DNA of 64,000 nucleotides from Kribbella sp. NBC_00382 (GTDB lineage: Bacteria; Actinomycetota; Actinomycetes; Propionibacteriales; Kribbellaceae), in NCBI RefSeq assembly GCF_036067295.1, contig NZ_CP107954.1, positions 6,448,001-6,512,000 on the forward strand. The letters are read 5' to 3'. Positions within the stretch are counted from its first letter, which is position 1. Every line of letters starts with the position of its first letter. Positions 25,058-32,557 of this stretch are shown here, in pieces. The notes under the pieces are model-generated. The model made no database searches and was not told the DNA's origin. It worked only from the letters and a program-made list of their open reading frames with translations. A program made the position numbers and the translations under genes.

Positions 25058-26527
25058 TCAGTTGATCTGGATGAGCTTCTGGGCTTCGGCGGCGTCGCGG
25101 GAGGCTGCGGCCTGCTTCTCGGCTTGGGCGAGGGAGTCGCCCGCGTGCTGCTTCCACCAGTTCTGGCCCTCGACGGGGAGGGTGTCGATCGGGTCGTAGT
25201 ACTCGTAGGTGCGGTTCAACGCCTCCGGGTCCTGCTGCTCGATACCGGTGCGGTAGTTCTTCTTCCAGTACGAGATGCCGCGGACCTCGTCGTACTCCGA
25301 CAACTGGTGCACCCAGCGCTTACCGACGTACGGGACGTCGCAGACGATGCGCGGGGTGGCGAAGCCGGGGAGGTAGCCGAGGATGCCGTGCTGCAGGTGC
25401 TGGGCGTCCTTGACGGAGACCCGCCAGTGCTCGGAGAACGGGATCATGTCGCACATGTAGAAGTAGTACGGCGTGATGGTCGCACCGTCGAGGAGCGCGA
25501 AGCACAGGTCGAGCAGCTGCGGCACGGAGTCGTTGACGCCGCGCATCAGCACGCCCTGGTTGCGCACGTCGCGCAGACCGGCCTCGAACATCGCCTTCGT
25601 TGCCTCGGCCACCAGCGGCGTCACCGACTGGGCGGCGTTCACGTGAGTGTGCATAGCGATCATCACGCCGCGCTTGCGGCCGAGCTGGGCGACCCGCTCG
25701 ACCCCGGCCCGGACGTCGTCCGACAGCCAGTGCTGCGGCATCCCCATCAACGCCTTGGTGGCGAGCCGGATGTCGCGGATGTTCTCGATCTCCAGCAGGC
25801 TGGTCAGGAACGACTCGAGCCGCGGCCAGGGCATGTTCGCCACGTCGCCGCCCGACACAACGACGTCGCGGACGCCGGGGGAGCGGCGCAGGTAGTCGAG
25901 CATGTCGTCCAGCCGCTGCTGCGGCTTGATGGTGAACTTCAGCTTGTCGATCACCGGGGTCGAGTTCCCGACCAGGTCCATCCGCGTGCAGTGGCCGCAG
26001 TACTGCGGGCACGTCGGCAGGATCTCCGCCAGAACCTTGGTCGGGTACCGGTGGGTCAACCCCTCCGTGGCCCACATCTCGTGCTCATGCAGTGAGTCCC
26101 TGGTCGCGTGCGGGTGGGACGGCCAGTCAGCGCGGCGGTCGCTGAACATCGGCAGCATGTAGCGGCGAACCGGATCGGCGTAGAACGCCTCTGTGTAGTC
26201 ATGCCCGGCAGCCGCGCCGGTGGGAACGATCGTGTTGAGCATCTGCGGCGGCAGCAGCATCGACATCGTCGCGCGCTCGGCCTGGTCGCGGCTCAGGTCC
26301 TCGTAGGCGCGCTCCTCGAGCAGATCGCCCATCACGTCACGCAACTGCTTGACGTTCTTCACGCAGTGCGAGCGCTGCCACTGGACCGAGCGCCACTCCT
26401 CGGCGGTCGTGTCCTTGAACCCCGGCATGCGGGTCCAGTCGGGCTCGACGAGGTCGGCCCGGCGGTACACGTACGGCTGCTCGTTGAAGGCGGCAGCCGT
26501 AAGCTCCGGGCTGATCAGATCGGTCAC
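25058..26527 (-). CDS. kamA: KamA-family radical SAM lysine 2,3-aminomutase
   Basis: This 489-residue enzyme should convert L-alpha-lysine to L-beta-lysine using PLP and a [4Fe-4S] cluster. The cluster motif is Cys173-x3-Cys177-x2-Cys180 (CPQYCGHCTR). The region YYFYMCDMIPFSEHWRVSV matches the KAM pattern YYLYQCD...EHFR, with Asp360 at the position of a substrate-binding Asp. The usual PLP lysine motif (DAPGGGGK) is altered to DVPYVGK (Lys403), one residue shorter, and the C-terminus is about 60-70 residues longer than classical KamA. Start is GTG behind a perfect AGGAGG. It diverges from the kdd-kal operon, which supports a catabolic lysine role; a variant substrate remains possible. Confidence 0.85.
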   Translation of the reverse strand: MTDLISPELTAAAFNEQPYVYRRADLVEPDWTRMPGFKDTTAEEWRSVQWQRSHCVKNVKQLRDVMGDLLEERAYEDLSRDQAERATMSMLLPPQMLNTIVPTGAAAGHDYTEAFYADPVRRYMLPMFSDRRADWPSHPHATRDSLHEHEMWATEGLTHRYPTKVLAEILPTCPQYCGHCTRMDLVGNSTPVIDKLKFTIKPQQRLDDMLDYLRRSPGVRDVVVSGGDVANMPWPRLESFLTSLLEIENIRDIRLATKALMGMPQHWLSDDVRAGVERVAQLGRKRGVMIAMHTHVNAAQSVTPLVAEATKAMFEAGLRDVRNQGVLMRGVNDSVPQLLDLCFALLDGATITPYYFYMCDMIPFSEHWRVSVKDAQHLQHGILGYLPGFATPRIVCDVPYVGKRWVHQLSEYDEVRGISYWKKNYRTGIEQQDPEALNRTYEYYDPIDTLPVEGQNWWKQHAGDSLAQAEKQAAASRDAAEAQKLIQIN

Positions 26528-26568
26528 GAGTCCTCCTGGGGGCTCTACGAGGGTGTCGGTCTCATGTG

Positions 26569-26599
26569 AGGATAGCGATAGAATCTACGGTAGATGCAA
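26569..26599 (-). promoter_or_regulatory. Candidate kamA promoter with a dyad in an overlong spacer
   Basis: On the minus strand TTGCAT (26599-26594) and TATCCT (26574-26569) are 19 nt apart. A 13-bp dyad, ATCTACGGTAGAT on the plus strand (26583-26595), covers the -35 side. The spacing is of MerR type but the dyad is off centre, so the regulator class is uncertain. The dyad may also control the divergent kdd operon. Confidence 0.35.
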
Positions 26600-26671
26600 T
26601 AGAAGACCGCAAGATTTCCCTTGTGTTGCCACCAGACTAGTATTTTGCCCGTCGTCACCCAAGGAGTTCCC

Positions 26672-27748
26672 GTGCCCGACAGCACAGGTTCGCCGGTCGG
26701 ACTGCATCGTGTGATCGCACCCGCCGGCGTGTTACCGCAGGCCGCCCAGCAGCTGGACGCCCGTCCCGAGCTGTGGCCGGACGAGGTGCGGATCTCGGTC
26801 GAGCGGCTGAATCTCGACGCCGCGTCGTACCGGCAGCTGGCCGAGGCGCACGACGGTGACGGCGAGGCGGTCAAACAGTCCGTACTCCGGATCGTCGCCG
26901 CGCGCGGCAAGATGCAGAACCCGGTCACCGGCTCGGGCGGGATGCTCGTCGGTACTGTCGACGAGGTCGGCCCGGAATCGCCGCTAGGTGTAGCTAAGGG
27001 TGACCGGGTCGCAACCCTGGTGTCGCTGACGCTGACGCCGTTGCAGATCACCGATGGTCTGGCCGACTGGGATGGTCGGAGCGAGCAGGTGCCGGCCAAG
27101 GGGCACGCGATTCTGTTCGCCCGATCGATCGTGGCGAAGCTGCCGGACGACCTCGTGCCTGAGCTCTCGCTGGCCGTGATGGACGTCTGCGGGGCGCCCG
27201 CGCTGACCGCTCGCGTGGTGCGCTCCTATGTCGACAAAGGCATAAAGCCTGTCGTGTCAGTAATTGGCGGCGCAGGGAAATCCGGGTCGCTCTCGCTGGC
27301 CGCGGCGCGCGATGCCGGTGCGGCCCGGACGATCGGGATCGTGCCGTTCCAGGCCGAGGCCGACAAGCTGGACAAGGCGGGCCTGGCGGACGCCGTGGCG
27401 CTGGCTGACGCCCGTGATCCGGTGGCGCTGTCGAGTGCGGTCGCCGCCGCCCTGGAGGAGGTCGGGGGAGCCGGCGCCGGGGGAGCCGATATCACCGTCG
27501 TCTGCGTCGACGTACCGGGTTGTGAGCATGGCGCTGTCTTGTCCACCAAGGCCGGTGGCACTGTCATCTTCTTCTCGATGGCGACCTCGTTCTCCGCGGC
27601 CGCGCTCGGCGCTGAAGGGCTCGCGGCGGACGTGTCGATGCTTGTCGGCAACGGCTACGTGCCGGGCCATGCGGAGTACGCGTTGAAGTTGTTGCGGAAC
27701 GAGCCGGGAGTCCGTGGTCTGTTCGAGAGCAGGCTGGCGGAGGATTAG
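26672..27748 (+). CDS. kdd: L-erythro-3,5-diaminohexanoate dehydrogenase
   Basis: This 358-residue NAD(P)-dependent enzyme oxidatively deaminates 3,5-diaminohexanoate to 5-amino-3-oxohexanoate in the lysine fermentation pathway. The start is a GTG (VPDSTGSPVGLHRVIAP) with AAGGAG five nt upstream; an in-frame ATG 17 codons earlier lies before that site. Recognisable stretches are GKMQNPVTGSGGMLVGTV, a nucleotide-binding glycine loop in VSVIGGAGKSGSLSLAAA, and the C-terminal GNGYVPGHAEYALKLLR, all typical of Kdd. It leads the operon followed by an amidohydrolase and kamD-kamE-kal. Confidence 0.92.
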   Translation: MPDSTGSPVGLHRVIAPAGVLPQAAQQLDARPELWPDEVRISVERLNLDAASYRQLAEAHDGDGEAVKQSVLRIVAARGKMQNPVTGSGGMLVGTVDEVGPESPLGVAKGDRVATLVSLTLTPLQITDGLADWDGRSEQVPAKGHAILFARSIVAKLPDDLVPELSLAVMDVCGAPALTARVVRSYVDKGIKPVVSVIGGAGKSGSLSLAAARDAGAARTIGIVPFQAEADKLDKAGLADAVALADARDPVALSSAVAAALEEVGGAGAGGADITVVCVDVPGCEHGAVLSTKAGGTVIFFSMATSFSAAALGAEGLAADVSMLVGNGYVPGHAEYALKLLRNEPGVRGLFESRLAED

Positions 27749-27751
27749 TCC

Positions 27752-29353
27752 GTGCGCACACTTCTCACGAACGGTTCCGTCTACTCACCCGCCGATCCCC
27801 ACGCGACCGCGATCGCCTTCGACGACGGTGTTGTCACCTGGTTGGGTGATGACGTCAGCGCGGCCTCCTACGCGAACGGGGCGGACGAGGTCATCGACCT
27901 GCAGGGCAAACTCGTCGCGCCCGCGTTCGTCGACGCGCACGTCCATACCGCCCAGACCGGCGCGCTGCTGACCGGCCTCGACCTCGCCGGTACTACGAAC
28001 CTCACCGAAGCACTCGACCGCCTCGCCACCTTCGCCGCCGGCCTCGGCCCGGATGCCGTGATCGACGGTTCCGGCTGGGACGAGACGAAGTGGCCCGAGC
28101 ACCGCCCGCCGACCTCGGAGGAACTGGACCGGGCGGCAGGCGGCCGTCGCGTTTACCTCTCGCGCGTCGACGGCCACTCCGGCGTCATCTCCTCCTCCTT
28201 GGCCGCGGCCGTACCGAACCTGCAGAGCCAGGCCGGGTACGACGCGACCGGCCGGGTCGAACGCGACGCCCACCACGACGTCCGCGATGCCCTCAGCGAA
28301 CTGGTCGGTCCAGAGCAACGCCTCGCCGACTCTCGCGCGGCAGTGAAGGCGATGGCCGAGCGCGGCGTCGGCGCCTTCCACGAGATGGCCGCCCCACACA
28401 TCGGTCCGCTCTGGGAGCTGCCGCTCGTCCGCCAGGCCGCCGACGAATTGGGGCTCTCGGCAACCTTGTACTGGGGTGAGCCCGGCGTCTTCGACAACGT
28501 CTCCACCTACGGCCTCGCCGGACTGGCCGGCGACCTCAACGCCGACGGCGCACTCGGCTCGCGTACGGCCGCGCTGCGAGCGCCGTACGAGGACCTGGCG
28601 GATCACCGCGGCCACGCCTACCTGACGGCCGAGCAGATCGCCGAGCACGTGATCGCCTGCACCGAGAGGAACACCCAAGCAGGCTTCCACTGCATCGGCG
28701 ACCTCGCTCTCGACAACATCGCGCGTGGATTCGAACTGGCTGCCGAGAAGGTCGGTGTGCAGGCCCTCGTTGCCGCACGGCACCGGCTCGAGCACGTCGA
28801 GATGGTCGACGAGGCCGCGATCGCCACGCTCGCGCGCTGCGGCGTCGTCGCCAGCGTCCAGCCGATGTTCGACCGGTTGTGGGGCGGACCGAGCGACATG
28901 TACGCCGAACGCGTAGGCGACCGCTGGATGGGCATGAACCCGTTCGGCTCGCTGGCCCGCTCGGGCGTAGTACTGGCGTTCGGTTCGGACTCGCCGGTGA
29001 CCGAGGTCGCGCCCTGGGAAGCGGTGAGGGCAGCCGCGTTCCACCACGAGCCCGGCCAGCGGATCACCGTCCGAGCCGCCTTCGCAGCCCACACGCGAGG
29101 CGGCTGGCGAGCGGCAGGCATCGACGACGCCGGCGTGCTCGCACCCGGGACGCCCGCGACGTATGCAGTCTGGGAGAGCGACGCCGACCTCGTCGTGCAG
29201 ACCCCGGACGACCGGGTTGCCGCGTGGTCGACCGACCCGCGCGCCGGAGTACCGGTTCTGCCGGACTTGAGTGATGACGCACCCGTACCGAACTGCCGGC
29301 GCACCGTTGTAGGTGGTCGCGTGGTGTTTGAATCCGAAGGATGGAAAGCGTGA
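27752..29353 (+). CDS. YtcJ-like amidohydrolase in the lysine operon
   Basis: This 533-residue metal-dependent hydrolase belongs to the amidohydrolase superfamily. The first metal motif HxH is in VAPAFVDAHVHTAQ; further ligand candidates are in GFHCIGDLALDN, RHRLEHVEMVD and AFGSDSPVTEVAPWEAV. The ends form a beta-sandwich (RTLLTNGSVYSPADPHATAIAFDDGVV and VVGGRVVFES), as in YtcJ proteins. It starts at a GTG three bases after the kdd stop and overlaps kamD. No amidohydrolase belongs to the known lysine fermentation route, so its substrate is unknown; a deacylase feeding an N-acyl lysine or a lactam derivative into the pathway is one idea. Confidence 0.85.
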   Translation: MRTLLTNGSVYSPADPHATAIAFDDGVVTWLGDDVSAASYANGADEVIDLQGKLVAPAFVDAHVHTAQTGALLTGLDLAGTTNLTEALDRLATFAAGLGPDAVIDGSGWDETKWPEHRPPTSEELDRAAGGRRVYLSRVDGHSGVISSSLAAAVPNLQSQAGYDATGRVERDAHHDVRDALSELVGPEQRLADSRAAVKAMAERGVGAFHEMAAPHIGPLWELPLVRQAADELGLSATLYWGEPGVFDNVSTYGLAGLAGDLNADGALGSRTAALRAPYEDLADHRGHAYLTAEQIAEHVIACTERNTQAGFHCIGDLALDNIARGFELAAEKVGVQALVAARHRLEHVEMVDEAAIATLARCGVVASVQPMFDRLWGGPSDMYAERVGDRWMGMNPFGSLARSGVVLAFGSDSPVTEVAPWEAVRAAAFHHEPGQRITVRAAFAAHTRGGWRAAGIDDAGVLAPGTPATYAVWESDADLVVQTPDDRVAAWSTDPRAGVPVLPDLSDDAPVPNCRRTVVGGRVVFESEGWKA

Positions 29354-30918
29354 CCCGTGCAGTGAAGAAGCTCGATCTCGACCCGGTCACCGTGCGGAAG
29401 GCACGCAGTCTCGCCCGCAAGGCCGGCCGGCCGATCGTCAACATCGCCAAGCAGCACACGACCGTCTCGGTCGAACGCGCCGTACTGCGGCTGGCGGGCC
29501 TGGCCGGAGCCGACACCGAAGGCATCCCCTGGGTGAACCGGCTCGCCGACACCGTACGAGCCGATGTCGGCCTGGAGCACGGGCTCGCGTTGCCGGTCTG
29601 GGACGCGCTGCTCAGGGGCGAAGCCGAGGATCTCAATGTCCTTGCGCAGAAGGCTGCCTCCGGGTCGATCACCTTCCGGCTGCCGGATGGACGCGACGCC
29701 GTGCGGGCCAAGGCCGCCGCACGGAAGGCGGCCGCGGCCGGGCTGAAGCAGGTCGACGGGCGACGTCGTGAGCGCGACCGGCTGATCAAGAAGCATGGCG
29801 ATCCCGAGCAGCGGCCGTGGATCTACTTGATCGTTGCCACCGGCGACATCTACGAGGACATCCCACAGGCGCAGGCAGCCGCCCGAGCGGGTGCGGACAT
29901 CATCGCGGTGATCCGGTCGACCGGGCAGTCGCTGCTGGACTACGTGCCGGAGGGTGCGACCCGCGAGGGCTTCGCCGGTACGTACGCCACGCAGGAGAAC
30001 TTCCGGCTGATGCGGGCCGCGCTGGACGAGTCGTCGCGCGAGCTCGGCCGGTACATCCGGCTGACGAACTACGCGTCCGGGCTGTGCATGCCGGAGATCG
30101 CGACGCTGGCCGGGCTGCAGCGGCTGGACATGATGCTGAACGACTCGATGTACGGGATCCTGTTCCGCGACATCAACCCGATCCGCACCTTCGTCGACCA
30201 GCGGTTCAGCCGGCAGATCCACGCCCGCGCCGGGATCATCATCAACACCGGCGAGGACAACTACCTGACCACCGCCGACGCGGTCGACGCCGCGCACACG
30301 GTGACGGTGTCGCAGCTGCTGAACGAGTACTTCGCCAAGGAGGCAGGTCTCGAGGACTGGCAGCTCGGGCTGGGGCACGCCTTCGAGATCACTCCCGAGA
30401 TCCCGGACTCGTTCCGGCTCGAGCTCGCGCACGCGATGCTCGCCCGGCAACTCTTCCCGGACGCGCCGTTGAAGTGGATGCCGCCGACCCGGCACATGAC
30501 CGGCGACGTCTTCCGCGGCTACCTGCTCGACGGCTTCTTCAACCTGGTCGGCGCGATGACCGGCCAAGGCATCCTGCTCGTCGGCATGATGACCGAGGCA
30601 GTCGTCACGCCGTGGATCTCGGACCGCGACCTGGCCCTGCAGAACGTCCGCTACGTATTGGGTGCCGCAGGCAACCTTCACGAGGATTTCCATCCCGCGC
30701 CGGACGGTTTCATCGCGCAGCGGGCCCGCCAGGTACTGGGGGAGTCGGTCGATCTGCTGGAGCGGATCGTCGACGACGGCCTGCTGAACGCGATCGGTGA
30801 CGGCACCTTCGGCCTGATGAAGCGCCCGCAGGACGCCGGCCGTGGTCTGGACGGCGTTGCCCGCCGTTCGAGCGAGTACTACAACCCCGCCATCGAACTG
30901 CTCGAGGAGGCACAGTGA
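29350..30918 (+). CDS. kamD: D-lysine/beta-lysine 5,6-aminomutase, alpha subunit
   Basis: This 522-residue large subunit carries the substrate and much of the PLP-binding surface of adenosylcobalamin-dependent lysine 5,6-aminomutase, which moves the terminal amino group of beta-lysine (or D-lysine) to give 3,5-diaminohexanoate. Typical blocks are GIPWVNRLADTVR, VIRSTGQSLLDYVPEGATREGFAGTYATQENFRLMR, NYASGLCMPEIATLAGLQRLDMMLNDSMYGILFRDINP and MPPTRHMTGDVFRGYLLDGFFNLVG. I chose the GTG overlapping the upstream TGA (GTGA) because AAGGA lies 8 nt before it; the ATG at 29341 has that site directly adjacent. Its stop overlaps kamE. Confidence 0.93.
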   Translation: MTRAVKKLDLDPVTVRKARSLARKAGRPIVNIAKQHTTVSVERAVLRLAGLAGADTEGIPWVNRLADTVRADVGLEHGLALPVWDALLRGEAEDLNVLAQKAASGSITFRLPDGRDAVRAKAAARKAAAAGLKQVDGRRRERDRLIKKHGDPEQRPWIYLIVATGDIYEDIPQAQAAARAGADIIAVIRSTGQSLLDYVPEGATREGFAGTYATQENFRLMRAALDESSRELGRYIRLTNYASGLCMPEIATLAGLQRLDMMLNDSMYGILFRDINPIRTFVDQRFSRQIHARAGIIINTGEDNYLTTADAVDAAHTVTVSQLLNEYFAKEAGLEDWQLGLGHAFEITPEIPDSFRLELAHAMLARQLFPDAPLKWMPPTRHMTGDVFRGYLLDGFFNLVGAMTGQGILLVGMMTEAVVTPWISDRDLALQNVRYVLGAAGNLHEDFHPAPDGFIAQRARQVLGESVDLLERIVDDGLLNAIGDGTFGLMKRPQDAGRGLDGVARRSSEYYNPAIELLEEAQ

Positions 30919-31673
30919 GCATCATCCGGCCGTACGGAGACACCACCGGGGACGGGATGGTGCAGATGTCGTTCACGCTGCCGATCTCGCACGACAAGCG
31001 CGCCGAGGGCGCGGCGATCCAGCTGGCGAACAAGATGGGGATGGACCCGGCGCTCGTCGTGCACGCGAAGGCGATGGGCCCGGACTTCACCTTCTTCGTC
31101 GTGTACGGCCCGGTGAACCACCTGGTCGACACCGACAAGGTCGAGGTGATCGAGCGCGACTACCCGCTGCTCTCGCCGAAGGACGCGAACCTCGCCATCC
31201 GCAAGGGGCTGCGGCGCCGGCTGACCGTGGTGGGCGCGTGTATCGGTACCGACGCGCACACCGTCGGGATCGACGCGATCATGAACATCAAGGGATTCGC
31301 GGGGGAGAAGGGGCTGGAGTACTACCGGGAGCTGAAGGTGGTCAACCTCGGGGCCCAGGTCGCCGTACCGGAGCTGGTACGCCGCGCCAAGGCGGAGAAG
31401 GCGGACGCGATCCTGGTCTCGCAGGTCGTCACCCAACGGGAGGCGCACGTGCTCAACACCAAGGAGATGTCGGCCGCCTTTCGCGAGGCGTACGCCGAGG
31501 ACGCCCGGCCCGTATTGGTTGCCGGTGGCCCCCGTTTCACCGAGGCGATGGCACCCGAGCTGGGAGTCGACCGGGTGTTCGGACGCGGTACCACTCCTGG
31601 AGAAGTGGCCAGCTATCTCGTCGATGCTCTCGTCACCCGTCGCAAGCCCGTAGCAGTTCGGAGAAGTGCATGA
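30915..31673 (+). CDS. kamE: D-lysine/beta-lysine 5,6-aminomutase, beta (cobalamin-binding) subunit
   Basis: This 252-residue subunit has a dimerisation region and a Rossmann-like B12 domain. The base-off/His-on motif is DAHTVG (Asp113, His115, Gly118), and Lys126 in NIKGFAGEKGLEYY aligns with the lysine that anchors PLP in the resting clostridial enzyme (His133/Lys144 there). C-terminal B12-domain signatures are ADAILVSQVVTQREAHVLN and LVAGGPRFT. The GTG start overlaps the kamD stop and its stop overlaps kal, so stoichiometric synthesis is expected. Confidence 0.94.
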   Translation: MSIIRPYGDTTGDGMVQMSFTLPISHDKRAEGAAIQLANKMGMDPALVVHAKAMGPDFTFFVVYGPVNHLVDTDKVEVIERDYPLLSPKDANLAIRKGLRRRLTVVGACIGTDAHTVGIDAIMNIKGFAGEKGLEYYRELKVVNLGAQVAVPELVRRAKAEKADAILVSQVVTQREAHVLNTKEMSAAFREAYAEDARPVLVAGGPRFTEAMAPELGVDRVFGRGTTPGEVASYLVDALVTRRKPVAVRRSA

Positions 31674-32059
31674 CCAAGGCAACTATCGGTATGACCGCGA
31701 CACATCGTCGGTATGTCCCGTACAGCCACGCGCACTACGCGGGCAACCTGGTCGACGGCGCGTACGTGCTCGGCCTGTTCGGCGATGTCGCGACCGAGGT
31801 CTGCATCCAGGCCGACGGAGATGAAGGACTTTTCGCTTCGTACTCGGACGTGCAGTTCCTGCAGCCGTTGCGGGCCGGCGACATTGTGGAGGTGAAGGCA
31901 ACGATCTCCCGGGTCGGCAATCGCAGCCGGCAGCTGGACTTCGTCGCCACCGTCGTCTGCCGCGGCCGGACGGACCTGTCGGAGTCGGCGGCCGAAGTAC
32001 TGGCCGAACCGCTTGTGATCACACGCGCAACCGGGACCGTCGTCGTACCGGTCGCGTGA
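31670..32059 (+). CDS. kal: 3-aminobutyryl-CoA ammonia-lyase
   Basis: This 129-residue hotdog-fold protein matches Kal, which removes ammonia from L-3-aminobutyryl-CoA to give crotonyl-CoA late in lysine fermentation. Visible features are RRYVPYSHAHYAGNLVDGAYVLGLFGDVATEVCI, the hotdog helix region, and SDVQFLQPLRAGDIVEVKATISRVGNRSR. The ATG overlaps the kamE TGA (ATGA). It is the last gene of the operon. The intervening step, cleavage by Kce, has no gene in this window. Confidence 0.9.
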   Translation: MTKATIGMTATHRRYVPYSHAHYAGNLVDGAYVLGLFGDVATEVCIQADGDEGLFASYSDVQFLQPLRAGDIVEVKATISRVGNRSRQLDFVATVVCRGRTDLSESAAEVLAEPLVITRATGTVVVPVA

Positions 32060-32557
32060 CGATTAGTTGCCCTGGGTAACGATTACGTGGAGTGCCGAGA
32101 CGGCTCTGTAACGTGACATCGGTGGCGGCTGCTCGTTTGTCCTGTCAGGGCAGCCAAATGTGTTACAACGACTTCAAGTCAGCGCCGGAAAGGTTGACAG
32201 GGCGGCGGCGAACGAGCATCGTTTTGGGAGTCGTCACCACCCGTTATTCCAACGGTTCAACGAAGTTCGGCCACCGGATGATCCCGCGACGCTGACCAGG
32301 CCAGTGCCAGGCTTGAGTCGACGGGGGCTGAGATCGCCGGTGGTTAGCCCCCCGCGGGGCAGAGGTAAAAGAGGCTCGGCGCCCAGTAGACAACAAGCGG
32401 GTGGCTCGCATCCAGCGGGTCGACGGTTGGTCCGAAGGAGCGCCGAGCCTCTTTCCTTTTCCCTCCCGGCTACTGACCGGATATATCCGCGCCCACCGGA
32501 CGTTGTACCGTCGTCCGACCGGTAGCGGCCGGGTAGTGAGGCGAAGGGGCGTGGTTT
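32060..32557. other. Non-coding region of about 500 nt between kal and lnt
   Basis: No convincing reading frame is present on either strand; short open frames lack ribosome sites and family features. The left part (32060-32340) shows nothing I can name apart from small dyads. The right part holds a structured element, annotated separately. This is the longest gap in an otherwise compact stretch. Confidence 0.7.
32346..32460. ncRNA. Candidate structured RNA or cis-regulatory element upstream of lnt
   Basis: A small hairpin (GCCCC-CCGC-GGGGC, 32347-32360) is followed by a perfect 15-bp inverted repeat, AAAGAGGCTCGGCGC (32368-32382) and its complement (32440-32454), enclosing 57 nt that can form smaller internal stems. 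The right arm runs into CCTTTT. A 15-bp stem with so large a closed loop and a T-rich end suggests a small RNA with its own terminator or an attenuator; the left flank also gives a T-run on the minus strand. It matches no RNA family I can recall. The lnt start is about 100 nt further on. Confidence 0.4.

Noticed and set aside
25058..26527. KamA as a beta-lysine maker for antibiotic or compatible-solute synthesis
   Set aside because: Divergent linkage to kdd, kamD, kamE and kal favours catabolism; no peptide synthetase or beta-lysine acetyltransferase gene is nearby.
28618..30693. 691-residue minus-strand open frame across kamD
   Set aside because: Antisense to the clear kamD and amidohydrolase genes; no motifs.
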